Below, in pieces: positions 46,773 to 54,111 of a stretch of 64,000 nt of DNA. The stretch covers positions 496,001 through 560,000 of the forward strand of contig NZ_FOPG01000001.1 of the NCBI RefSeq assembly GCF_900113435.1, given 5' to 3'. The notes beneath the pieces were generated by a model. It saw nothing but the letters and a program-made list of their open reading frames with translations, was not told where the DNA came from and ran no database searches. The position numbers were made by a program, and so were the translations under genes. Positions within the stretch are counted from its first letter, which is position 1. Each line of letters opens with the position of its first letter. The DNA comes from Sulfitobacter dubius. Lineage in GTDB: Bacteria > Pseudomonadota > Alphaproteobacteria > Rhodobacterales > Rhodobacteraceae.

Positions 46773-47786
46773 TCAGCCCCGACGGCGGCCGCGGCGCGGT
46801 GCGCGCACCGGGCCTTGCCCGTCGGTGCCGTCGCTTTCGGACGAGAAATCACCGATCTCTTCGCGGATCTGCTCAAGCGTCGGGGCCGGGCCTTTTTCCG
46901 TGCTGTCGAGCGCTTCGCGCATTGCCACCAAATGCTCGGGCAGGGTACCGCAGCAACCGCCGATGATGCTGGCCCCGGCGTCGCGCGCCATGGTCGCATA
47001 ACGCGCCATCAACTCAGGCGTGCCGTCGTAATGGATGTGGCCTTCGACGTATTTCGGGATGCCCGCGTTGCCCTTGGAGATGATCGGCAGCGTGCCGTTC
47101 TTTGCGGCGAAGCCGAGCACGGTGCGTAGCAAGTCAGACGCACCTGTGCCGCAGTTGGCACCATAAGCCAGCGGCGTGTTGTCCAGCCCATGCACCATAT
47201 CGACCATCCCTTCGGAGGTCAGGCCCATCATCGTGCGGCCCGCGGTGTCAAAGCTCATCGTGCCGCACCACGGCAGGCCCGCCAGCGCGAATCCTTCGGC
47301 AGCGGCGCGGTATTCTTCGGGGGCGCTGATCGTTTCCAGCCAGCCGATGTCGGCACCGCCAGCCTTGAGGCCATCGGCGGTCTCATGGAACATCTCAACG
47401 GCGAGGGAGTGGGTCAGGGTGCCGACCGGCTCCATGATCTCACCCGTGGGGCCGACAGAGCCTGCGACGATGACTTTCCGCTCAGCGGTATCGGCCACCT
47501 CGCGCGCCAGTTCGGCAGAAACGCGGCTTAGCTCATGAACGCGCTTTTCGGCACCATGCAGTTTAAGCCGTGAGGCATTGGCCCCAAAAGAGTTGGTCAG
47601 GAACAGATCGCTGCCCGAATCCACTGCAAACCGGTAAAGCTTGATGATCTTCGTCGGCTCGTCAGTGTTCCACATCTCGGGCGCGTCGCCCGACATCAGC
47701 CCCATGTTGAACAGATTGGTGCCCGTGGCCCCATCAGCGAGCAATGTGCCCTTTTCAGCGAGAAGATCGGTGAATGCGTTGCTCAT
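46773..47786 (-). CDS. Homocysteine/betaine S-methyltransferase domain protein (split MetH component)
   Basis: A 337-residue single-domain homocysteine S-methyltransferase. Zinc ligands are visible in YGANCGTGASDLL and IIGGCCGTLPEHLVAMREAL; the N-terminus LLADGATGTNLFNMGL is typical. It lacks the pterin-binding, B12 and activation domains of full MetH, so it must use a separate methyl carrier, most simply the corrinoid protein 1.3 kb away. Databases often call it betaine-homocysteine methyltransferase; the donor is not visible in sequence. The basic C-terminus ends RAPRRGRRRG. Confidence 0.9.
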   Translation of the reverse strand: MSNAFTDLLAEKGTLLADGATGTNLFNMGLMSGDAPEMWNTDEPTKIIKLYRFAVDSGSDLFLTNSFGANASRLKLHGAEKRVHELSRVSAELAREVADTAERKVIVAGSVGPTGEIMEPVGTLTHSLAVEMFHETADGLKAGGADIGWLETISAPEEYRAAAEGFALAGLPWCGTMSFDTAGRTMMGLTSEGMVDMVHGLDNTPLAYGANCGTGASDLLRTVLGFAAKNGTLPIISKGNAGIPKYVEGHIHYDGTPELMARYATMARDAGASIIGGCCGTLPEHLVAMREALDSTEKGPAPTLEQIREEIGDFSSESDGTDGQGPVRAPRRGRRRG

Positions 47787-47846
47787 GGGGGCTCCTGTAG
47801 GGTCTGGGAATTTCGCCTGATGTCATGATGCCTTCATGGGGGCAAT

Positions 47847-47872
47847 CTCATAATATTCATCTTCATTATGAG
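47847..47872. promoter_or_regulatory. Inverted repeat CTCATAAT-N10-ATTATGAG upstream of the homocysteine methyltransferase gene
   Basis: A perfect 8-bp inverted repeat with a 10-base centre, AT-rich within a GC-rich region, 61 bases before the start codon at 47786. The size fits an operator for a dimeric (for example ArsR-type, SAH-responsive) regulator of methionine genes; the identity of the regulator is inference. Confidence 0.5.
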
Positions 47873-47889
47873 GGTAAGCGGGTAGAGTG

Positions 47890-47912
47890 CACCCCGGCGC
47901 GGGGCCGGGGTG
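47890..47912 (-). terminator. GC hairpin downstream of the DUF1476 gene
   Basis: CACCCCGG pairs exactly with CCGGGGTG around a 7-base loop, 9 bases past the DUF1476 stop. There is no T-run, so termination would be weak or factor-assisted. Confidence 0.5.
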
Positions 47913-47920
47913 AGAGGGAG

Positions 47921-48238
47921 TTAGCTGGATTCGCTCAGAAGCTGCGCTTTGGCCTCGGCCATGAGCGTCTGCATCTTGCCGCGGATCGTCGCTTCATCAG
48001 CGCGGTCGCCCAAGTCGCCAGAGACTTTGCGGTAAACATCCTCCTCGCCCGCCTCTTCGAAGTCGGATTTCACGACCTCTTTGGCATAATCGTCGGCGTC
48101 GCTACCCGATTTGCCTAAAAGTTCAGCAGCCCAGAGGCCCAACAGTTTGTTTCGGCGCGCCTCGGCGCGGAATTGCATCTCTGCATCGTGGGCGAACTTG
48201 CTTTCAAAGGCATTTGCACGGTCGTCGAACTTGCTCAT
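47921..48238 (-). CDS. DUF1476 protein, ATP synthase zeta-type inhibitor
   Basis: A 105-residue all-helical protein of the DUF1476 family, whose Paracoccus denitrificans member is the zeta subunit that inhibits ATP hydrolysis by the F1-ATPase. The N-terminal inhibitory segment FDDRANAFESKFAHDAEMQF is present, followed by the four-helix domain (KLLGLWAAELLGKSG). Typical size. Divergent from purC. Confidence 0.93.
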   Translation of the reverse strand: MSKFDDRANAFESKFAHDAEMQFRAEARRNKLLGLWAAELLGKSGSDADDYAKEVVKSDFEEAGEEDVYRKVSGDLGDRADEATIRGKMQTLMAEAKAQLLSESS

Positions 48239-48405
48239 AGCGGGTCTCCGATTGCTGGTGTTACCCTATTCATATGCGGTCGCCCCCGCCTTCCCACAAG
48301 TGGCGCGTCAAAGGTGACGGGCCATGCTTGCAGCAGCGGGGTGGTTGCACTAAGAGAAGCGCAAGCGGCGGGGATGTTCCCGGCCCCCTGTTGGAAAGGA
48401 TGCCC

Positions 48406-49167
48406 ATGGCCCGGCGCAACAAGATCTACGAAGGCAAGGCAAAGATCCTCTATGAAGGTCCCGAGCCCGGCACCATCGTGCAATATTTCAAAGACGATGC
48501 GACGGCCTTTAACGCCGAGAAGAAAGCCACGATTGAGGGCAAGGGCGTGTTGAACAACCGCCTGTCCGAGTTCTTTATGACCGGGCTGAACAACATCGGC
48601 GTGCCGACGCATTTCATCAAACGCCTGAACATGCGCGAGCAACTCGTGCGGCAGGTTGAGATCATTCCGCTGGAAGTGATCGTGCGCAACTATGCGGCGG
48701 GCTCCATGTCCAAGCGTCTTGGCATCGAAGAAGGCACGCAACTGCCGCGCCCGATTGTCGAATATTGCTACAAAGACGACGCGCTTGGTGATCCGCTGGT
48801 CACCGAAGAGCATATCGCAGCCTTTGGCTGGGCAACCCAGCAAGACATGGACGATATCCTAAGCCTTGCGCTGCGGGTCAATGACTTCATGTCGGGCGTG
48901 ATGATGGCCGTCGGTATCAAGCTGGTGGACTTCAAGATCGAGATTGGCCGCGTTTACGATGGTGACTTCCAGCGTCTGATCGTCGCCGATGAGATCAGCC
49001 CCGACAGCTGCCGCCTGTGGGACATCGAGACGGGCCAGAAGCTCGACAAAGATGTGTTCCGCCGCGATCTGGGCTCGCTCACCGATGCCTATACCGAAGT
49101 GGCCAAACGTCTCGGCGTCATGCCCAAGAACAATGCGCCGGTGTCCAAGCCGACGTTGATCAACTAA
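48406..49167 (+). CDS. purC: Phosphoribosylaminoimidazole-succinocarboxamide synthase
   Basis: SAICAR synthetase, ATP-dependent addition of aspartate to CAIR. Blocks include [43 protein letters not shown] and the signature [10 protein letters not shown]. The ATG at [10 protein letters not shown] has GGAAAGG six bases upstream; an ATG two codons before is too close to that site. 253 residues. Followed by purS and purQ. Confidence 0.97.
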   Translation: MARRNKIYEGKAKILYEGPEPGTIVQYFKDDATAFNAEKKATIEGKGVLNNRLSEFFMTGLNNIGVPTHFIKRLNMREQLVRQVEIIPLEVIVRNYAAGSMSKRLGIEEGTQLPRPIVEYCYKDDALGDPLVTEEHIAAFGWATQQDMDDILSLALRVNDFMSGVMMAVGIKLVDFKIEIGRVYDGDFQRLIVADEISPDSCRLWDIETGQKLDKDVFRRDLGSLTDAYTEVAKRLGVMPKNNAPVSKPTLIN

Positions 49168-49215
49168 CGCGGCTTCGCCGTTCAATTTGCAGATGTTACA
49201 AAGGGGTGTCGCGCC

Positions 49216-49446
49216 ATGAAAGCACGGGTGCATGTGATGCTGAAGAACGGGGTTCTCGACCCTCAGGGCGAAGCTGTCCGCCACGCGCTCGGAGCCTTGG
49301 GCTTTGACGGGGTGAACGGTGTGCGTCAGGGCAAGGTGATCGAATTGGACCTTGCCGAGGGCACGACCGAGGCTGATGTGACCGCAATGTGCGAAAAGCT
49401 CTTGGCTAATACGGTGATCGAATCCTATTCGGTGGAGTTGGCCTGA
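49216..49446 (+). CDS. purS: Phosphoribosylformylglycinamidine synthase subunit PurS
   Basis: A 76-residue small subunit that bridges PurL and Pur[20 protein letters not shown] is diagnostic. Its TGA overlaps the purQ ATG by one base. purL is not in the window. Confidence 0.96.
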   Translation: MKARVHVMLKNGVLDPQGEAVRHALGALGFDGVNGVRQGKVIELDLAEGTTEADVTAMCEKLLANTVIESYSVELA

Positions 49447-50114
49447 TGCACGCAGCGGTAGTTGTCTTTCCCGGGTCCAATTGCGACCGCGACCTTGCCG
49501 TGGCCTTCAAAGCCGCGGGCGCCAAGGTTTCCATGGTCTGGCACAAGGACAGCGAACTGCCGCAAGGCGTTGATATCGTGGGTATCCCCGGCGGGTTCTC
49601 CTATGGGGATTACCTGCGCTGTGGGGCCATTGCCGCGAATTCGCCGATCTGCCGCTCTGTGGCGGCTCATGCCAATCGCGGCGGTTATGTGCTGGGCATC
49701 TGCAACGGCTTTCAGGTGCTGACCGAAACCGGTCTGCTGCCGGGTGCACTGCTGCGCAATGCGGGGCTGAAGTACATCTGCAAGACTGTCGGCCTCAAGG
49801 TTGAGACAACGGCGAGCGATTATACCTCTGGCTACGACGCCGGTCAGGTCATCAACATTCCGATCGCGCACCATGACGGCAACTACTTTGCCGATGATGA
49901 GACGATTGCGAAACTGCGCGGCGAAGATCGTGTGGCGTTCAGCTATGCCGAGAACCCGAATGGTGCACGCGATGATATTGCCGGAATCCTGTCGGAAAAC
50001 CGCCGTGTGCTGGGCATGATGCCGCATCCTGAGCGGGCGGCGGAAGCAGCCCATGGAAATACGGATGGGGCGGCGCTCTTCCGCGCATTGACTGGCGCAT
50101 TGCAGACTGCTTGA
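49446..50114 (+). CDS. purQ: Phosphoribosylformylglycinamidine synthase subunit PurQ (glutaminase)
   Basis: A class I glutamine amidotransferase providing ammonia to PurL. The nucleophile is in [31 protein letters not shown] is at the start and the His-Glu pair is in [10 protein letters not shown]. 222 residues. Translationally coupled to purS. Confidence 0.97.
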   Translation: MHAAVVVFPGSNCDRDLAVAFKAAGAKVSMVWHKDSELPQGVDIVGIPGGFSYGDYLRCGAIAANSPICRSVAAHANRGGYVLGICNGFQVLTETGLLPGALLRNAGLKYICKTVGLKVETTASDYTSGYDAGQVINIPIAHHDGNYFADDETIAKLRGEDRVAFSYAENPNGARDDIAGILSENRRVLGMMPHPERAAEAAHGNTDGAALFRALTGALQTA

Positions 50115-50147
50115 CTTGAGTGCATCGCGCGTAAGGCGTAAGTTGCC

Positions 50148-51911
50148 ATGATGAGCGATGCATCCCGACCTGAGCGCAGCAGTATAGCCGTATCTTGGCG
50201 GGTGCGGTTTGCTATTGCAGCGTTGCTGGTTTTGGCCGTGGTGACGATTTCGATCACCAACAAGCTGCTGACTGATCGCTTTACCGAGAGCACCCGCAAC
50301 CGCGCGGAACTGCGTATCGCGCTCTACAGTGGCAACTTACTGGCCGAACTGCGCCAGAACGCGATTGTACCACAGCTTCTGGCGCGCGATCCCACGTTAA
50401 TCGGCGCGCTGCAAACGGCAGATTATTCGCTTTCCACGCAGCGGCTCATCTCTTTTGTTGAGGAAATCGGCGCGGCGTCTTTGATGTTGTATGACATTGA
50501 CGGGCGTACGGTGGCCGCGACCGACCGCAACCGGCTTGGATCGGCGCATAAGTCAGAGCCCTATTTCGTTGATGCCATCCGTTCCAACGCGACGATCTTC
50601 TCAACCATCGCGCGTGAGCAAGGTGGGTATCGCTTTCTTTACTCGCGCCGGATGCAATCGGGCGGCGAAACGCTGGGCGTGATCGCGGTTGAGGTTGATC
50701 TGCAAAAGTTCGAGCGTGCTTGGGCCGGGATTTCCGATGCGGTGATCGTCATGGACAGCACTGGCCAGATCATCCTCGCCACTGAACCGCGCTGGCGCGG
50801 GCTGACCGAACCCGAAGCGCTGGCCAACCACACGCCGCAAAGCGCGATTGAGCGTGCCATTCAGGCCACGACGGATTGGACAGCATTACCCCCCGATGCC
50901 TATCTGCAAGGCGAAGCGGTGATGCGGCTGGAAAACCGGATTCCCTTTCGCGGTTGGCGGATGAGCAGTTACACCACCTATGCGTCTGTCCGCGAAAAGG
51001 TGAATGGCGTCTTGGCGCTAGAGGTCATGGGTTTTGCGATACTTCTGGCCTTAGCATTCTATTTCCTTAGTCGCCGGACGGCGGGCCGTTTGGCGATCTT
51101 TCAGCGGGAATCGGCCAAGCTTCGGGCGCTGAACTTGGCGTTACAGCGTGAAATCGCCGAGCGGAAGCGCGTGCAACAGACCCTCGCCGTGGCTGAGCAA
51201 ACACTTGAACAGTCGTCAAAACTGGCCGCCTTAGGCGAAATGTCGGCTGCCGTGAGCCATGAGTTGAACCAACCCCTAGCCGCGATGAAGACCTATCTGG
51301 CAGGCGCACGTCTGCTGCTTAATCGGAACCGGCAGGAAGAGGCGCTGTCTTCGTTCGGCCGCATTGATGACCTGATCGAGCGGATGGGCGCGATCACCCG
51401 GCAGCTGAAATCCTATGCCCGTAAGGGGCAGGAGGCGTTCTCTCCTGTCGATATGGGGGCGGCGCTGGCATCATCGTTGTCGATGATGGAGCCCCAGCTG
51501 CGCCAGCGGCAGGTCCAGATCAGCCGTATTCTTCCCGATAACCCGGTACTTGTAATGGGAGACCGTATGCGGATCGAGCAAGTTATGGTAAACTTGCTAA
51601 GAAACGCATTAGACGCAACAAAATCGGAACGAAACCCGCAGGTAGACATTATACTATCAGCGGGGGAGACGGCGACATTGACCGTGCGCGATAATGGCCC
51701 GGGGATTGAGGACCTAGACGCGCTGTTCGAACCTTTCTACACGACCAAGCAGCCCGGCGATGGTGTTGGGCTGGGTCTTGCTATTTCCTCGGGGATCGTA
51801 AACGACCTCGGAGGACGGCTGACAGCGCGCAACGGACAGAACGGCGGTGCTGTATTTGAAATGCAACTGCCTATATTGGCAGACGAAACGAAGATAGAAG
51901 CGGCGGAGTGA
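50148..51911 (+). CDS. dctB: DctB-like sensor histidine kinase
   Basis: A 587-residue kinase with two membrane helices (residues about 17-38 and 290-310) enclosing a periplasmic double-PAS sensor (LMLYDIDGRTVAATDRNRLG, FLYSRRMQSGGE). A cytoplasmic coiled coil precedes HisKA (AVSHELNQPLAAMKTYLAGA) and HATPase (VNLLRNALDA, DNGPGIEDLDALFEPFYTTK, GLGLAISSGI). The domain order matches DctB sensors of C4-dicarboxylates; the ligand is inferred from family only. The regulator gene follows after 4 bp. Confidence 0.9.
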   Translation: MMSDASRPERSSIAVSWRVRFAIAALLVLAVVTISITNKLLTDRFTESTRNRAELRIALYSGNLLAELRQNAIVPQLLARDPTLIGALQTADYSLSTQRLISFVEEIGAASLMLYDIDGRTVAATDRNRLGSAHKSEPYFVDAIRSNATIFSTIAREQGGYRFLYSRRMQSGGETLGVIAVEVDLQKFERAWAGISDAVIVMDSTGQIILATEPRWRGLTEPEALANHTPQSAIERAIQATTDWTALPPDAYLQGEAVMRLENRIPFRGWRMSSYTTYASVREKVNGVLALEVMGFAILLALAFYFLSRRTAGRLAIFQRESAKLRALNLALQREIAERKRVQQTLAVAEQTLEQSSKLAALGEMSAAVSHELNQPLAAMKTYLAGARLLLNRNRQEEALSSFGRIDDLIERMGAITRQLKSYARKGQEAFSPVDMGAALASSLSMMEPQLRQRQVQISRILPDNPVLVMGDRMRIEQVMVNLLRNALDATKSERNPQVDIILSAGETATLTVRDNGPGIEDLDALFEPFYTTKQPGDGVGLGLAISSGIVNDLGGRLTARNGQNGGAVFEMQLPILADETKIEAAE

Positions 51912-51915
51912 ACGC

Positions 51916-53250
51916 ATGGCTCAGGCAATGAAAATCGCGATTGTAGACGACGAACAGGACATGCGGCAGTCCATTAGCCAGTGGTTGGCCCTATCGGGTT
52001 ATGACACTGAAACCTTCGGCAGTGCCGAAGATGCGCTAAAGGCGCTCGGCCCGGATTATCCGGGCATCGTAATCTCGGACATCAAAATGCCGGGCATGGA
52101 TGGGATGCAGTTCCTGAAAAAACTGATGGGCAGCGACTCGGCCCTGCCGGTTATCATGATTACTGGCCACGGCGATGTGCCGATGGCGGTAGAGGCGATG
52201 CGCGTGGGTGCGTTCGACTTCCTTGAAAAACCCTTCAACCCCGACCGGATGAGCGAACTGGCCAAGAAGGCCACGAATGCGCGCCGTCTGGTGATGGACA
52301 ACCGCGCCCTGCGGCGCGAGCTGTCGGACGGCGGCCAACTGATGAAGAAGTTGATCGGCCAGTCCCCCGTGATGGAACGGCTGCGCGAGGATATCCTCGA
52401 TCTGGGGCAGGCCGACGGGCATGTGCTGATCGATGGTGAAACCGGCACGGGGAAGACGCTTGTGGCACACGCGCTTCACGCTGTTGGCAGCCGCGCAGGT
52501 AAGAAATTCGTGCTTGTCTCCTGTGGTGCGCTGGAAGAAGACGCGCTGGCAAAGCGCCTTTTCGGCCCGATGCAGCCTGAAGACGCCCAATTGCCCGCCA
52601 TCGAAGAGGCGCGTGGTGGGACATTGGTGCTGGAAGACATCGAGGCACTCACAGAAAGCCTTCAGGCCCGGCTGTTGAGCGCGATCAATGAACAAGGCAC
52701 TCCAGCAGAGACGCGGATCGTCGCGATCTCGAACCTACAAGAAGCGGGCCGCACATCAGAGGACGCGCTGCGCTCTGATTTGTTCTACCGGTTGGCCGCG
52801 TTGCGCATCACGGTGCCACCGCTGCGCCAGCGGGGCGAAGACATCCTGACGCTTTTCACTCGTCTAAGCGACCAATTCGCCGATGAATACGGCTGCGACG
52901 CACCGCAGGTTTCGGCGCAAGAGGCTGCACAGCTGTTGCAAGCTCCGTGGCCCGGAAATGTGCGTCAGTTGATCAATGTGGCTGAACGCGCGGTGCTGCA
53001 ATCTCGCCGCGGATCGGGCACCATCGCGTCCTTGTTGATGAGCGATCATGATGAGATGCAGCCGGTGATGACCACCGAGGGCAAACCGCTAAAGGAATAC
53101 GTTGAAGCCTTTGAGCGCATGTTGATCGACAATACGATGCGCCGTCACAAAGGCTCTATCGCCAGCGTGATGGACGAACTTTGCCTGCCGCGCCGGACAT
53201 TGAATGAGAAGATGGCAAAATACGGATTGCAGCGGTCAGACTACCTCTGA
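51916..53250 (+). CDS. dctD: DctD-like response regulator lacking the GAFTGA loop
   Basis: A 444-residue NtrC-family regulator: receiver domain with Asp55 in ISDIKMPGMDG, AAA+ domain with Walker A GETGTGKT at residues 174-181 and GGTLVLEDIEAL, and a Fis-type HTH at the end (SVMDELCLPRRTLNEKMAKYG). Between LFG (215-217) and GGTL (234) there are 16 residues with no GAFTGA-like sequence, and Walker B is changed (LED for LDE). Sigma-54 activation is therefore doubtful. Pairs with the dctB-like kinase. Confidence 0.88.
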   Translation: MAQAMKIAIVDDEQDMRQSISQWLALSGYDTETFGSAEDALKALGPDYPGIVISDIKMPGMDGMQFLKKLMGSDSALPVIMITGHGDVPMAVEAMRVGAFDFLEKPFNPDRMSELAKKATNARRLVMDNRALRRELSDGGQLMKKLIGQSPVMERLREDILDLGQADGHVLIDGETGTGKTLVAHALHAVGSRAGKKFVLVSCGALEEDALAKRLFGPMQPEDAQLPAIEEARGGTLVLEDIEALTESLQARLLSAINEQGTPAETRIVAISNLQEAGRTSEDALRSDLFYRLAALRITVPPLRQRGEDILTLFTRLSDQFADEYGCDAPQVSAQEAAQLLQAPWPGNVRQLINVAERAVLQSRRGSGTIASLLMSDHDEMQPVMTTEGKPLKEYVEAFERMLIDNTMRRHKGSIASVMDELCLPRRTLNEKMAKYGLQRSDYL

Positions 53251-53271
53251 CCGCGATTGGGACAGCGCGGC

Positions 53272-53562
53272 TTAACCGCTGCGCTGCTCCGCAATCTCAA
53301 TGGCTTTGCCGCTTGGATCGGTAATGCACGACCAGCTTGCGCCACCGGGCACATTCACCACATAGCGGTAAAGTTCGACCACAGGACGCGTGGTGTTGAT
53401 TGCCACGCCCGCCGCGCCCGTTTGCTGGCCTACTGCTGCCAAACAGCTTTTCTGACCGCGCAGGTCGGCCAACGCCGCCGGATCATCGGCCACGGCGATT
53501 TCGTCACAGGCGGCGAGGCCAAAAAGCGTAAGGCAAATTGCCGGGCTGAGTAATTTTTGCAT
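53272..53562 (-). CDS. Small putative lipoprotein
   Basis: A 96-residue protein with a lipoprotein signal (AICLTLFGLAAC, Cys at residue 19). The mature part has KSCLAAVGQQTG and GASWSCITDPSGKAIEI; two further cysteines may form a disulfide. Conserved hypothetical. Convergent with dctD, 21 bp apart. Confidence 0.78.
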   Translation of the reverse strand: MQKLLSPAICLTLFGLAACDEIAVADDPAALADLRGQKSCLAAVGQQTGAAGVAINTTRPVVELYRYVVNVPGGASWSCITDPSGKAIEIAEQRSG

Positions 53563-53724
53563 AGAATGCGGTCCTTCAAGGCTGGGTGCCGCAGCCTAGG
53601 ACCGGGCAGTACTTTTGCGTCGCGCAGGGTAACCGCGCCGACAGTCTGAATGTTTCCAAGCGCATGCGGCTTGTCAACCGAGCGGAGATAAACCGCATTT
53701 GACTGTTGCTCATTCGATTGCCCA

Positions 53725-53753
53725 TTGTCTTTCACCCCTTAAAGCTCTTAACT
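53725..53753 (+). promoter_or_regulatory. Candidate rne promoter
   Basis: TTGTCT and TTAACT are separated by 17 bases. Start of transcription near 53760 would give rne a leader of about 350 bases. The 53563-54111 gap contains no confident gene. Confidence 0.45.
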
Positions 53754-53786
53754 AGTCCGATAAGTCCCGTAACGCCCGACAGGCGT

Positions 53787-53966
53787 ATGAAGACTTTTGA
53801 CAGTTTCGCTGCTGCGTCACTCCGAGACCGGGGGGCAGGCAGACCGATTGGGCCGGAAACGGCCGAAGAACCGCTGATATTCGCGAGGGTTAGCCCAGAC
53901 GAAGCACAGCTAATTAATGGATGGGAGAGGCGCAAAGGCCCTCACATCGGAGAAGAACCGCGATGA
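53787..53966 (+). CDS. Possible leader ORF of rne, 59 codons
   Basis: A frame starting MKTFDSFAAASLRDRG and ending GPHIGEEPR lies within the predicted rne leader. ACAGG is weakly placed before the ATG. No family is recognised. It could be a regulatory uORF or chance. Confidence 0.25.
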   Translation: MKTFDSFAAASLRDRGAGRPIGPETAEEPLIFARVSPDEAQLINGWERRKGPHIGEEPR

Positions 53967-53996
53967 CGCGCGCAGATGCTCAGAGCAGACAGACCG

Positions 53997-54083
53997 GGGC
54001 CATTCGTGGCCCTGCTGTTGCCGCGTCCTCCATCGCCCTGACAAGTCACACCTCCCAGCCCGATGCCCCACCAGGGGCTTTTT
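53997..54083 (+). promoter_or_regulatory. rne leader hairpins, the second terminator-like
   Basis: GGGCCA-TTCG-TGGCCC forms a tetraloop hairpin at 53997-54012. GCCCC-ACCA-GGGGC at 54065-54078 is followed directly by TTTTT, like an intrinsic terminator or attenuator, 28 bases before the rne ATG. Enterobacterial rne is autoregulated through its 5' UTR, so a comparable control is plausible here. Confidence 0.5.
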
Positions 54084-54111
54084 GCGCGCGGGTGCTGTGC
54101 ATAATGGATCT

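Noticed and set aside
53430..53735. 101-codon minus-strand frame beginning MKDNGQSNEQQSN
   Set aside because: More than half lies over the lipoprotein gene in another frame and no family is recognised.
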